From positions 4,583,501 to 4,647,500 of the forward strand of contig NZ_JAPEPX010000001.1 of assembly GCF_026339935.1 (NCBI RefSeq): a stretch of 64,000 bases of DNA. The letters are read 5' to 3'. This DNA is from Streptomyces sp. NBC_01551 (GTDB taxonomy: Bacteria > Actinomycetota > Actinomycetes > Streptomycetales > Streptomycetaceae). A program made the translations under genes and the position numbers. The notes under the pieces are model-generated. The model searched no databases and was not told where the DNA came from. It saw only the letters and a list, made by a program, of their open reading frames with translations. The number at the start of each line of letters is the position of its first letter. Within the stretch, counting starts at the first letter, position 1. Below, in pieces: positions 10,142-21,015 of the stretch.

Positions 10142-10475
10142 GTCGTGTGCGGTCAAGTCCGCGCGTCAACCGTCCCCGATCGAGCGCGCTTACCCTGGTG
10201 CGCATTTAGGACGCGAAGTCCCAATACCAGACAAGACGGCTCGCTGTCGCGCACACACGGGCGCGTTCACTCTCATGTGTGACAGTCAGCACACGGACCA
10301 GGTAAAGCTCTCATCAAATAGTTTGTGATACCGTTCACTAAACCCGGCGACAGAGCCGAAGGACCGTAGTGCGACGGTCCCTTGGCCCGAGGCGATCTCT
10401 CGGACCGGGCTTACGCTCGTCCCGTACGAGTCCCGTACGAGTCCGTGCCCCCACCACCACGCGGAGCAACCCGCC
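10142..10475 (+). other. Leader region of the ATP synthase operon
   Basis: 334 bases without a gene. Unlike its surroundings it contains an AT-richer patch (about 10,300-10,340) that includes the CRP-like palindrome listed separately. GTGACA (10279-10284) followed 18 bases later by TAAAGC is a weak promoter candidate. Nothing else recognisable was seen. Confidence 0.6.
10324..10339. promoter_or_regulatory. CRP-like palindrome upstream of the atp operon
   Basis: TGTGATACCGTTCACT matches the CRP/FNR-family consensus TGTGA-N6-TCACA at nine of ten specified bases. It lies about 137 bases before atpI in an AT-rich pocket where a promoter would be expected. Binding by a cAMP receptor protein is inferred, not shown. 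Confidence 0.45.
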
Positions 10476-10913
10476 ATGCGGTCAGATGACGTCCGATCCC
10501 TCCTGCACATCGCCGTACCCACAGCTGTAGCCGGCGCACTCGCGACGGTCATCAGCGCGTTGGTCGTCGGCGGCAAGGGAGCGATCGGTGCCGTCGTCGC
10601 GACGCTGCTGGTGATCGTGCTCATGGGGGCCGGCCTGATCGGTATGCAACGCACGGCGAAATCGCTCCCGCATCTCTTCCAGGCAATGGGGCTCATGCTC
10701 TACGCCGCAGAGATTCTGGCGCTCTTCATCTTCCTCGCCGCGTTCAAGAACACCGATCTGTTCCACCCCAAGGCCTTCGCGATCACGCTCGTCGCCACCA
10801 CCCTCGTGTGGACCGGCGCACAGACGCGTGCTCACATGAAGGCCAAGATCCTTTACGTCGAACCGGACTCGTCGAAGGGCGACAAGCCCGGGAACTCGGG
10901 TCCGAAGTCGTGA
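10476..10913 (+). CDS. atpI: ATP synthase protein I (AtpI-like)
   Basis: 145 residues with four predicted membrane helices (about 10-31, 36-53, 69-87 and 97-113) and a charged C-terminal tail. AtpI proteins head atp operons and assist assembly of the c-ring in the membrane. Sequence conservation in this family is weak; the call rests on position as first gene before atpB and on the membrane topology. The ATG at 10476 follows CGGAG. A 228-base gap separates it from atpB. Confidence 0.85.
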   Translation: MRSDDVRSLLHIAVPTAVAGALATVISALVVGGKGAIGAVVATLLVIVLMGAGLIGMQRTAKSLPHLFQAMGLMLYAAEILALFIFLAAFKNTDLFHPKAFAITLVATTLVWTGAQTRAHMKAKILYVEPDSSKGDKPGNSGPKS

Positions 10914-11141
10914 AGGGTAGGGCCGGGATAAGTGCGCGTTCGGGATCCTGCTATCGTCCGGTGCCAACTACTGCGGCACTGCGGGCGCGGGCATCTGAGC
11001 TGACGCCTGTCCCATCGCGAGGCTCGATGCCTGACTGCCGCCCCACCATCCGTAACACCAGTCCAGTGCCGAACCGCGGCTGCGCGCCGCGCCGACACAA
11101 CGAGGTTGCCGTACCTATGCGCCACGCTGAAGGAGCCCGCG

Positions 11142-11966
11142 GTGAGTGCTGCTGACATGACGCTCGCCTTCGATATCAATTGTCATTTCGAAGACGGCAC
11201 TGGCTGCGGCTTCCCGGGCCCGACCTTGTACTCGTTCCTGTTCAAGCCGATCTTCGGTGACGCGGACAGCAACCTGTACTTCAACAAGACGATGCTGCTG
11301 GCCCTGCTGGGCTCCGTCATCATCGTCGGCTTCTTCTGGGCTGCGTTCCGGAAGCCGAAGGTCGTCCCGGGCAAGCTGCAGATGGTCGCCGAGGCGGGCT
11401 ACGACTTCGTGCGCCGCGGCATCGTCTACGAGACGCTTGGTAAGAAGGAAGGCGAGAAGTACGTCCCCTTCATGGTCGCGACGTTCTTCTTCGTCTGGAT
11501 CATGAACCTGTGGTCGATCATTCCGCTCGCCCAGTTCCCGGTGACCGCCGTCATCGCGTACCCGGCCGGGCTCGCCGCGATCATCTACGTGATGTGGATG
11601 TCGGTGACCTTCAAGCGTCACGGCTTCGTCGGCGGCTTCAAGAACCTGACGGGCTACGACAAGTCCCTCGGCCCGATCCTGCCGATGGTCATGGTCATCG
11701 AGTTCTTCTCGAACGTCATCGTCCGGCCCTTCACCCACGCGGTCCGACTGTTCGCGAACATGTTCGCCGGTCACACCCTGCTGCTGCTGTTCACCATCGC
11801 CAGCTGGTACCTGCTGAACGGGATCGGCATCGCGTACGCGGGCGTCTCGTTCGTCATGGTCATCGTGATGACCGCGTTCGAGCTCTTCATCCAGGCTGTC
11901 CAGGCGTACGTCTTCGTCCTCCTGGCCTGCAGCTTCCTGCAGGGCGCGCTCGCCGAGCACCACTGA
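11142..11966 (+). CDS. atpB: ATP synthase Fo subunit a
   Basis: Membrane stator subunit that forms the two proton half-channels next to the c-ring. 274 residues with five to six transmembrane helices. The essential arginine is Arg202 in the conserved HAVRLFANMFAGH segment. The start is GTG at 11142, preceded by GAAGGAG; upstream in-frame starts lack such a site. It is followed after 80 bases by atpE. Confidence 0.96.
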   Translation: MSAADMTLAFDINCHFEDGTGCGFPGPTLYSFLFKPIFGDADSNLYFNKTMLLALLGSVIIVGFFWAAFRKPKVVPGKLQMVAEAGYDFVRRGIVYETLGKKEGEKYVPFMVATFFFVWIMNLWSIIPLAQFPVTAVIAYPAGLAAIIYVMWMSVTFKRHGFVGGFKNLTGYDKSLGPILPMVMVIEFFSNVIVRPFTHAVRLFANMFAGHTLLLLFTIASWYLLNGIGIAYAGVSFVMVIVMTAFELFIQAVQAYVFVLLACSFLQGALAEHH

Positions 11967-12046
11967 GCTCAGCCTGCCCCTGCAACCCCCCCGAATCGTC
12001 CGGTGGCCAACCCCCACCGGTCCATGAAAGAGAAGGAAGAACTGGC

Positions 12047-12271
12047 ATGTCCCAGACCCTTGCTGCCGTCGAAGGTTCCCTCAGCTCCGTCGGTTACGGC
12101 CTGGCGGCCATCGGCCCCGGCGTCGGCGTCGGCATCATCTTCGGTAACGGCACGCAGGCTCTCGCCCGTCAGCCCGAGGCTGCCGGTCTGATCCGCGCCA
12201 ACCAGATCCTCGGCTTCGCCTTCTGTGAGGCGCTCGCCCTCATCGGTCTGGTCATGCCGTTCGTCTACTAA
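12047..12271 (+). CDS. atpE: ATP synthase Fo subunit c
   Basis: Rotor ring proteolipid, 74 residues forming a helical hairpin. The cytoplasmic loop carries ARQPE (40-44), and the proton-binding carboxylate is Glu61 in FCEALALIG of the second helix. A strong GAGAAGGAAG ribosome site precedes the ATG at 12047, in keeping with the multiple copies needed per enzyme. Confidence 0.97.
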   Translation: MSQTLAAVEGSLSSVGYGLAAIGPGVGVGIIFGNGTQALARQPEAAGLIRANQILGFAFCEALALIGLVMPFVY

Positions 12272-12313
12272 GACGAACCCAACGACTAGTCCGAACCGAC
12301 GAAAGGCACTGAT

Positions 12314-12856
12314 GTGAACCTCCTGGTTCTCGCGGCCGAGGAGCCGGGTAACCCCCTCGTTCCGCCGATCCCCGAGCTCGTCATCGGTCTTCTCGCCTTC
12401 GTCATCGTCTTCGGTTTCCTCGCCAAGAAGCTCCTCCCGAACATCAACAAGGTTCTGGAAGAGCGTCGCGAGCAGATCGAGGGCGGTATCACGAAGGCCG
12501 AGGATGCTCAGGCCGAGGCTCAGAGCGTCCTGGAGCAGTACAAGGCCCAGCTCGCCGAAGCCCGGCACGACGCCGCGCGCCTGCGCCAGGAAGCGCTGGA
12601 GCAGGGCACTGCGCTCAAGGAAGAACTGCGCGCAGAGGGCCAGCGGCAGCGTGAGGAGATCATCGCTGCCGGCCACGCCCAGATCGAGGCCGACCGCAAG
12701 GCCGCCTCTCAGGCGCTGCGTCAGGACGTGGGCAAGCTCGCCACCGACCTGGCCGGAAAGCTCGTCGGCGAGTCCCTTGAGGACCACGCCCGGCAGAGCC
12801 GCACGATCGACCGCTTCCTCAGCGAACTCGAGGAGAAGGCCGAGGCGGCCCGATGA
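12314..12856 (+). CDS. atpF: ATP synthase Fo subunit b
   Basis: Peripheral stalk subunit, 180 residues: one N-terminal membrane helix (about 19-40), then a long charged helix rich in Glu, Ala, Gln and Arg that dimerises along the stalk. The start is GTG at 12314 after GAAAGG; the overlapping ATG two bases earlier runs straight into a stop. Its end overlaps atpH as ATGA, implying coupled translation. Confidence 0.95.
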   Translation: MNLLVLAAEEPGNPLVPPIPELVIGLLAFVIVFGFLAKKLLPNINKVLEERREQIEGGITKAEDAQAEAQSVLEQYKAQLAEARHDAARLRQEALEQGTALKEELRAEGQRQREEIIAAGHAQIEADRKAASQALRQDVGKLATDLAGKLVGESLEDHARQSRTIDRFLSELEEKAEAAR

Positions 12857-13668
12857 ACGGAGCGAGCCGCGAGGCGCTGGCCTCCGCGCGCGAGCGTCTC
12901 GACGCGCTGACGGACAACACGTCCGTCGACGCGGCGAAGCTCGCCGGTGAGCTGGCTGCCGTCACCGCGCTGCTCGACCGTGAGGTCTCGCTGCGTCGGG
13001 TCATCACGGACCCGGCGCAGTCCGGCGAGGCCAAGGCCGAGCTGGTCGGTCGACTGCTGGCGGGCCAGGTGGGCGGCGAAGCCCTCGACCTGGTGTCCGG
13101 CATGGCCCGGTCCCGCTGGTCGCAGTCCCGTGACCTGGTGGACTCGCTTGAGGAGCTGGCGAACACCGCCGACCTCACGGCGGCCCAGCAGGCCGGCGCG
13201 CTCGACGACGTCGAGGACGAGCTGTTCCGGTTCGGCCGGATCGTCGCCTCGAACACCGGGCTGCGCTCCGCGCTGACCGACCGGGCGGCCACCGTCTCCG
13301 CCAAGAGCGAGCTGCTGCGCAGCCTGCTCGGCGGCAAGGCGAGCGCCGTCACCGAGCGTCTGGTCACGCGTCTCGTCGCCCACCCGCGTGGACGTAGCCT
13401 GGAAGCGGGACTCGAGTCCCTTTCCGTGCTCGCCGCGGAGCGCCGCAACCGCATGGTCGCCACCGTGACCACCGCGGTTCCGCTCAGCGACGTGCAGAAG
13501 CAGCGTCTCGGCGCGGTGCTGGCCAAGCTGTACGGCCGCGAGATGCACCTGAACCTCGACGTGGACCCCGAGGTCCTCGGCGGGATCTCGGTGCGAGTCG
13601 GCGACGAGGTCATCGACGGCACCATCGCGGACCGCCTCGCAGAGGCGTCCCGCCGCATGGCCGGCTGA
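12853..13668 (+). CDS. atpH: ATP synthase F1 subunit delta
   Basis: Joins the peripheral stalk to the top of the alpha3-beta3 head. At 271 residues it is about 90 longer than the E. coli protein, which is normal for actinobacteria. The C-terminal half carries the OSCP-like conserved stretch around VDPEVLGGISVRVGDEVIDG (about 235-254). It overlaps atpF by four bases. Confidence 0.95.
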   Translation: MNGASREALASARERLDALTDNTSVDAAKLAGELAAVTALLDREVSLRRVITDPAQSGEAKAELVGRLLAGQVGGEALDLVSGMARSRWSQSRDLVDSLEELANTADLTAAQQAGALDDVEDELFRFGRIVASNTGLRSALTDRAATVSAKSELLRSLLGGKASAVTERLVTRLVAHPRGRSLEAGLESLSVLAAERRNRMVATVTTAVPLSDVQKQRLGAVLAKLYGREMHLNLDVDPEVLGGISVRVGDEVIDGTIADRLAEASRRMAG

Positions 13669-13735
13669 CCAGCCACCAATAGAACAACGCATTCCTAGCG
13701 GCCCGGTTGGGCCGTGCAGAACTTGCAGAAGATTC

Positions 13736-13752
13736 CTGGGGGTCGCCCCCAG
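13736..13752 (+). other. Small hairpin between atpH and atpA
   Basis: CTGGGGG-TCG-CCCCCAG is a perfect 7-bp stem with a 3-base loop in the 129-base atpH-atpA gap. It may tune mRNA stability or translation of atpA. I read it as an intra-operon element, because atpA has its own strong ribosome site (AAGGAGAG) downstream. Confidence 0.5.
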
Positions 13753-13797
13753 ACCCCTAAGAAGCTTCAGGCCCAACAAGGAGAGCAGGGAACCCAG

Positions 13798-15393
13798 ATG
13801 GCGGAGCTCACGATCCGGCCGGAGGAGATCCGGGACGCACTGGAGAACTTTGTCCAGTCGTACCAGCCGGACGCGGCCTCGCGCGAGGAGGTCGGAACGG
13901 TCAGCGTTGCCGGCGACGGCATCGCGAAGGTGGAGGGCCTGCCCTCCGCCATGGCGAACGAGCTGCTGAAGTTCGAGGACGGCACCCTCGGTCTCGCCCT
14001 CAACCTCGAGGAGCGCGAGATCGGTGCGGTCGTCCTCGGCGAGTTCAGCGGTATCGAGGAGGGCCAGCCGGTGCAGCGCACCGGTGAGGTGCTCTCCGTC
14101 GGCGTCGGCGAGGGCTACCTCGGCCGCGTTGTCGACCCGCTCGGCAACCCGATCGACGGTCTCGGCGAGATCGCGACCGAGGGCCGCCGCGCCCTCGAGC
14201 TGCAGGCCCCGGGCGTCATGGTCCGCAAGTCGGTCCACGAGCCCATGCAGACCGGCTACAAGGCCATCGACGCGATGGTCCCCGTCGGCCGTGGCCAGCG
14301 TCAGCTGATCATTGGCGACCGTCAGACCGGCAAGACCGCGCTGGCCGTCGACACGATCATCAACCAGCGCGACAACTGGCGCTCGGGCGACGTGAACAAG
14401 CAGGTCCGCTGCATCTACGTCGCCATCGGCCAGAAGGGCTCGACCATCGCGTCCGTTCGCGGCGCCCTGGAAGACGCCGGTGCGCTCGAGTACACGACGA
14501 TCGTCGCCGCCCCGGCGTCCGACCCGGCCGGCTTCAAGTACCTGGCGCCGTACACCGGTTCCGCCATCGGCCAGCACTGGATGTACGCAGGCAAGCACGT
14601 CCTGATCATCTTCGACGACCTGTCGAAGCAGGCCGACGCCTACCGCGCCGTGTCGCTGCTGCTGCGCCGCCCGCCGGGCCGTGAGGCCTACCCGGGTGAC
14701 GTCTTCTACCTGCACTCCCGTCTGCTGGAGCGCTGCGCGAAGCTGTCCGACGACATGGGTGCCGGTTCGATGACCGGTCTGCCGATCGTCGAGACCAAGG
14801 CGAACGACGTGTCGGCGTTCATCCCGACCAACGTCATCTCCATCACCGACGGCCAGTGCTTCCTGGAGTCCGACCTGTTCAACGCGGGCCAGCGCCCGGC
14901 GCTGAACGTCGGTATCTCGGTCTCCCGCGTCGGTGGCTCCGCCCAGCACAAGGCCATGAAGCAGGTTTCCGGCCGTCTGCGCCTGGACCTCGCCCAGTAC
15001 CGTGAGCTGGAGGCGTTCGCCGCCTTCGGTTCCGACCTGGACGCCGCTTCGAAGGCTTCGCTGGAGCGCGGCAAGCGCCTGGTCGAGCTGCTGAAGCAGG
15101 GCCAGTACCAGCCGATGCCCGTCGAGGAGCAGGTCGTCTCCGTCTGGGCCGGCACCACCGGCAAGATGGACGACGTCCCTGTCAACGACATCCGTCGCTT
15201 CGAGTCGGAGCTGCTGGAGCACCTGCGCCGCGAGCGCAAGGACCTCCTCACCTCCATCGCCGACGGCGGCAAGATGTCGGACGACACGCTGACGTCGATC
15301 GCTGACGCCATCGCTTCCTTCAAGCGCCAGTTCGAGACCTCGGACGGCAAGCTCCTGGGCGAGGACGCACCGGCCGTCAACGTCTCCAAGTGA
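13798..15393 (+). CDS. atpA: ATP synthase F1 subunit alpha
   Basis: Non-catalytic nucleotide-binding subunit of the F1 head, 531 residues. The beta-barrel domain is at about 25-95, Walker A GDRQTGKT at 173-180, and the nucleotide-binding core continues through [11 protein letters not shown]. The ATG at 13798 follows AAGGAGAGCAGGG. The long C-terminal region after about residue 500 is typical of actinobacterial alpha subunits. Confidence 0.97.
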   Translation: MAELTIRPEEIRDALENFVQSYQPDAASREEVGTVSVAGDGIAKVEGLPSAMANELLKFEDGTLGLALNLEEREIGAVVLGEFSGIEEGQPVQRTGEVLSVGVGEGYLGRVVDPLGNPIDGLGEIATEGRRALELQAPGVMVRKSVHEPMQTGYKAIDAMVPVGRGQRQLIIGDRQTGKTALAVDTIINQRDNWRSGDVNKQVRCIYVAIGQKGSTIASVRGALEDAGALEYTTIVAAPASDPAGFKYLAPYTGSAIGQHWMYAGKHVLIIFDDLSKQADAYRAVSLLLRRPPGREAYPGDVFYLHSRLLERCAKLSDDMGAGSMTGLPIVETKANDVSAFIPTNVISITDGQCFLESDLFNAGQRPALNVGISVSRVGGSAQHKAMKQVSGRLRLDLAQYRELEAFAAFGSDLDAASKASLERGKRLVELLKQGQYQPMPVEEQVVSVWAGTTGKMDDVPVNDIRRFESELLEHLRRERKDLLTSIADGGKMSDDTLTSIADAIASFKRQFETSDGKLLGEDAPAVNVSK

Positions 15394-15413
15394 CGACGGA
15401 AGGGACCTGACTC

Positions 15414-17773
<2,360 letters not shown>

Positions 17774-17779
17774 TCCGGC

Positions 17780-17872
17780 GCGCTCCGCGAGGAGCGCATC
17801 CGGTCGCAGGCCGCCAGCGAACGCTGACAGTGTCTGCGTACGGAGAGGGGCGGGTGTGTCCCGTCCCTCTCC
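17780..17872 (+). other. Two hairpins directly after atpD
   Basis: The first is a 7-bp stem GCGCTCC-GCGA-GGAGCGC (17780-17797). The second is a strong 13-bp stem containing one G-U pair (17842-17854 with 17860-17872, loop TGTGT). They lie inside the atpDC intergenic region, upstream of the atpC ribosome site. They could act as a partial terminator or RNA processing barrier that lowers epsilon output. Confidence 0.6.
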
Positions 17873-17897
17873 CCACGCCCATTAGAATTTGACCCAA

Positions 17898-17919
17898 CAC
17901 CCGGCCGACCCGCCGGGTG
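17898..17919 (+). other. Hairpin just before the atpC ribosome site
   Basis: CACCCGGC (17898-17905) pairs perfectly with GCCGGGTG (17912-17919) around CGACCC. It ends about eight bases before the GAGGAG of atpC, so its folding could limit ribosome access. Confidence 0.5.
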
Positions 17920-17937
17920 GTGACCCGAGGAGCCACC

Positions 17938-18312
17938 TTGGCTGCTGAGCTGCACGTCGAGCTGGTCGCGGCGGACCGCAATGTCTGGTCCGGCGAGGCC
18001 ACCCTTGTTGTCGCCCGCACCACGTCCGGCGACATCGGCGTCATGCCCGGTCACCAGCCGCTTCTCGGTGTGCTGGAATCGGGCCCGGTGACCATCCGCA
18101 CCAGCGAGGGCAACACTGTCGTCGCCGCGGTGCACGGCGGTTTCATCTCGTTCGCGGACAACAAGCTGTCCCTGCTGGCCGAGATCGCCGAGCTCGCGGA
18201 CGAGATTGACGTCCAGCGGGCGGAGCGGGCACTGGAGCGCGCGAAGTCGGAGGCCGATGCGGCCGCCGAGCGTCGCGCCGATGTCCGTCTGCGCGCGGTA
18301 ACGGGGCACTGA
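17938..18312 (+). CDS. atpC: ATP synthase F1 subunit epsilon
   Basis: Rotor foot and regulatory subunit, 124 residues: an N-terminal beta-sandwich (about 1-85, with GDIGVMPGHQPLLGVLESG) and a short two-helix C-terminal part. The start is TTG at 17938 after CGAGGAG; an in-frame GTG at 17917 is possible but has no ribosome site and lies in the hairpin. The gap of 164 bases from atpD is the largest within the core atpBEFHAGDC part of the operon. Confidence 0.94.
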   Translation: MAAELHVELVAADRNVWSGEATLVVARTTSGDIGVMPGHQPLLGVLESGPVTIRTSEGNTVVAAVHGGFISFADNKLSLLAEIAELADEIDVQRAERALERAKSEADAAAERRADVRLRAVTGH

Positions 18313-18335
18313 GCCCCTTACCGAAGAGTGTGCGT

Positions 18336-18385
18336 CCTCAGCCGCGGTCCGTTCCGGAATTTTCCGGACCGGGTCGCGGCTGAGG
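18336..18385 (+). terminator. Terminator of the atp operon
   Basis: CCTCAGCCGCG (18336-18346) pairs with CGCGGCTGAGG (18375-18385), an 11-bp perfect outer stem. Further pairing GGTCC/GGACC lies inside. It starts 24 bases after the atpC stop. Confidence 0.75.
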
Positions 18386-18434
18386 CGATGCAGGTGCTTT
18401 TTTGGTATGTAGCTTTCGATGAGCGAGGAGGTCG

Positions 18435-18887
18435 GTGAAGATGCTCCTCGCTCTGCTTGTGAGCGGCCTGGTCGTAGCCCTGGTGGTGATCGGGCTCTTT
18501 GTGTTCGGTCTGCGCCGCAGGCTCATCCAGCGGTCCGGCGGCACCTTCGACTGCAGCCTGCGCTGGGGCGTGTCGGAGAAGCCCGACGTCTCCGGCAAGG
18601 GCTGGGTGTACGGGGTGGCCCGCTACAGCGGTGACCGCATCGAGTGGTTCCGCGTGTTCAGCTACGCGCCGCGGCCGCGCCGGCTGCTGGAGCGCTCCTC
18701 CATCGAGGTGGTCTCCCGCCGCGCCCCCGAGGGCGAGGAGGAGCTGGCGCTGCTGTCCGACGCCGTCGTGCTCGGCTGTCTCCACCGGGGGACGCGCCTG
18801 GAGCTGGCGATGAGCGAGGACGCGCTGACCGGGTTCCTGGCGTGGCTGGAGGCGGCGCCTCCCGGCCAGCGGGTGAACGTGGCCTGA
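18435..18887 (+). CDS. DUF2550 family membrane-anchored protein
   Basis: About 150 residues: one N-terminal membrane helix (about 4-25), then a soluble domain with the family pattern GTFDCSLRW, a Trp/Tyr-rich GWVYGVARYSGDRIEWFRVFSYAPRPRR stretch and a conserved late hydrophobic segment. This family follows the atp operon in most actinobacteria; its role is unknown. The start is GTG at 18435 after GAGGAGG; an ATG two codons later is also possible. Confidence 0.85.
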   Translation: MKMLLALLVSGLVVALVVIGLFVFGLRRRLIQRSGGTFDCSLRWGVSEKPDVSGKGWVYGVARYSGDRIEWFRVFSYAPRPRRLLERSSIEVVSRRAPEGEEELALLSDAVVLGCLHRGTRLELAMSEDALTGFLAWLEAAPPGQRVNVA

Positions 18888-18922
18888 GCGGCCCGACCGG
18901 CCTGATCGCCTGAAGACGTGAG

Positions 18923-18964
18923 GAAGCCGGGGAGACGGGGGGCGGACCCCGTCTCCCCGGCTTC
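18923..18964. terminator. Bidirectional terminator between DUF2550 gene and chiC
   Basis: A perfect 18-bp stem (18923-18940 with 18947-18964, six-base loop) lies between two convergent genes. It ends 28 bases from the chiC stop. Confidence 0.85.
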
Positions 18965-18992
18965 GTCGTTCACCGGGTCCGGTGTGTGGGGG

Positions 18993-20837
18993 TTACTGGA
19001 GACCGGTGTGGATCGCGCCCGCGAGTTCGCCGTTGGCAGTGTCGCCGCTGAACTCCCAGAAGAAGGCGCCCCTCAGGCCCTGCTGCTTCGTCCAGGCCAT
19101 CTTCCCGGCGACCGTGGCGGGGGTGTCGTAGCTCCACCAGTTGCTGCCGCACTTGGCGTAGGCCGTGCCGGCGATGGTGCCGGTGCTCGGGCAGCTGTTC
19201 TTGAGCACCTTGTAGTCCTCGATGCCCTGCTCGTACGTGCCGGGGGCCGGACCGGTGGCCGTGCCGCCGGGGGTCGCCTGGGTGACGCCGGTCCAGCCGC
19301 GCCCGTAGAAGCCGATACCGAGGTTGAGCTTCGAGCCGGCGATGCCCTTGCCCTTGAGCTTGGTGATGGCGGCCTCGGAGTTGAAGCCGTCCTGCGGGAT
19401 GCCGGAGTAGGCGGTGAGCGGGGAGTGCGGGGCGGTCGGGCCCTGCGCCGCCCAGGCGCCGAAGAAGTCGTACGTCATGACGTTGTAGAAGTCGACGTAC
19501 TGGGCCGCGCCCGCGTAGTCGGCCGCGTCCAGCTTTCCGCCGTTCGAGCCGTCGGCGGAGATGGCGGCGGTGACCAGGTTGCCCGCGCCGAACTTGGCGC
19601 GCATGGCCTGCATCATGTTCTTGAGGGAGGCCGCGCCGCTGGTGTCGCAGGACAGGCCGCAGGCGTTCGGGTACTCCCAGTCCAGGTCGATCCCGTCGAA
19701 CACGTCGGCCCAGCGCGGGTCCTCGACCAGGTCGTAGCAGGACTGGGCGAAGGCGGTGGGGTTCTGCGCGGCCTGGCCGAAGCCGCCGGACCAGGTCCAG
19801 CCGCCGAAGGACCACAGGACCTTGATGTTCGGGTACTGCTTCTTCAGCTTGCGCAGCTGGTTGAAGTTGCCGCGTAGCGGCTGGTCCCAGGTGTCGGCGA
19901 CGCCGTCGACGCTCTGGTCGGCGGTGTAGGCCTTGTCGTAGTCGGCGTAGGAGTCGCCGATGGTGCACTTGCCGTTCTGGACGTTGCCGAAGGCGTAGTT
20001 GATGTGGGTGATCTTCCCGGCGGAGCCGGAGGTGACGAGGTTCTTCACGTGGTAGTTGCGCTGGTAGACGCCCCAGTTGGTGAAGTAGCCGAGCTTGACC
20101 TTGCCGCCCGGGTCAGGCGGGACGGTGCCGCCGGGGGTGGTGACCGAGAGGGAGCCCGAGGAGGGCCCGGTCTGGTCGACGGTGTCACGGGCGGTGACGG
20201 TGTAGGTGTACGCCGTGCCCTTGGTCAGGCCCGAGTCGCCGTAGCTGGTGCCGGTGACCGTCGTGAGCTTGGTGCCGCCCCGGTAGACGTCGTAGTTCTT
20301 GACGCCCTTGTCGTCGGTGGCCGCGGACCAGTTCAGGGTCAGCGCGTTCTCGGTGACGTTGCTCGCGGTGGGGGTGCCGGGTGCGGAGGGCGGGTTGTCG
20401 CCGGGCTGGCTGCCGCCGTCACAGGAGGCCCCGTTGATCTTGCAGCCGCCGGGGGCGCCGGGGCCGGCGCCGTTGAAGCCGAAGCTGATGCTGGCACCGG
20501 GGGACAGGGTGCCGTTCCAGCCGACGTTCTTGCCGGTCCAGTGGGTGCCGGAGCTGGTGACGGTGGCGTCCCAGGCCGAGGTCACAGTGGTGCCGGCCGG
20601 GTAGTCCCACTCGACGGTCCAGCTGCTGATCGTGGTGGTGCCGGTGTTCTTCACCGTCCACTTGCCCTCGAAGCCGGAGCCCCAGTCGGAGACCTTCGTG
20701 TACGTCGCCGTCGCGGAGGCCGCGGCCTCGGCGGGGCCGGCGAGGGCCACCAGCCCGGCGATCGGCAGGGCGAAGGCGGCCAGGGTCGCGGCCACCCTTC
20801 TGAACAGTCGAACGCGTTGCGGGGGTGCTGTGCTCAA
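18993..20837 (-). CDS. chiC: Secreted family 18 chitinase with CBM2 and FnIII domains
   Basis: Hydrolyses chitin outside the cell. 614 residues: signal peptide 1-38 (basic, hydrophobic, ending GPAEA), a cellulose/chitin-binding CBM2-type module about 40-145 with conserved Trp residues, a fibronectin III module about 152-235, and a GH18 barrel from about 246. The active-site motif DGIDLDWE is at 381-388, with catalytic Glu388. The start is TTG at 20837 because GGAGG lies six bases upstream; the frame is open further but has no such site. It has its own chitin-type promoter and lies just downstream of its likely regulators. The symbol follows the S. coelicolor chiC arrangement, from memory. Confidence 0.93.
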   Translation of the reverse strand: MSTAPPQRVRLFRRVAATLAAFALPIAGLVALAGPAEAAASATATYTKVSDWGSGFEGKWTVKNTGTTTISSWTVEWDYPAGTTVTSAWDATVTSSGTHWTGKNVGWNGTLSPGASISFGFNGAGPGAPGGCKINGASCDGGSQPGDNPPSAPGTPTASNVTENALTLNWSAATDDKGVKNYDVYRGGTKLTTVTGTSYGDSGLTKGTAYTYTVTARDTVDQTGPSSGSLSVTTPGGTVPPDPGGKVKLGYFTNWGVYQRNYHVKNLVTSGSAGKITHINYAFGNVQNGKCTIGDSYADYDKAYTADQSVDGVADTWDQPLRGNFNQLRKLKKQYPNIKVLWSFGGWTWSGGFGQAAQNPTAFAQSCYDLVEDPRWADVFDGIDLDWEYPNACGLSCDTSGAASLKNMMQAMRAKFGAGNLVTAAISADGSNGGKLDAADYAGAAQYVDFYNVMTYDFFGAWAAQGPTAPHSPLTAYSGIPQDGFNSEAAITKLKGKGIAGSKLNLGIGFYGRGWTGVTQATPGGTATGPAPGTYEQGIEDYKVLKNSCPSTGTIAGTAYAKCGSNWWSYDTPATVAGKMAWTKQQGLRGAFFWEFSGDTANGELAGAIHTGLQ

Positions 20838-20949
20838 GGGTGCTCCTCCGTAGGTCCGTCGCGGTCGTGGGGACGACCGTGACATGGGGGTGGGACCTGC
20901 GCCGCCCGTGAGCACGCTTGTCATGGCACGCTCACCACAGTTTCCGGTG

Positions 20950-20991
20950 AGAGTAGAAAGGTCTGGACCAAGCGTCAAGAGGTCCAGACCT
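20950..20991 (-). promoter_or_regulatory. chiC promoter with chitinase-type 12-bp repeats
   Basis: On the minus strand, TTGACG (20973-20978) and TACTCT (20950-20955) are separated by exactly 17 bases. The pair is interleaved with two 12-bp elements: AGGTCTGGACCT (20980-20991) just upstream of the -35 box, and TGGTCCAGACCT (20959-20970) inside the spacer. TGGTCCAGACCT is the direct-repeat element known from Streptomyces chitinase promoters, tied to chitin induction and glucose repression (established for the family). Confidence 0.85.
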
Positions 20992-21015
20992 CATGGGTTC
21001 GGGGCGGCTTCAGCC

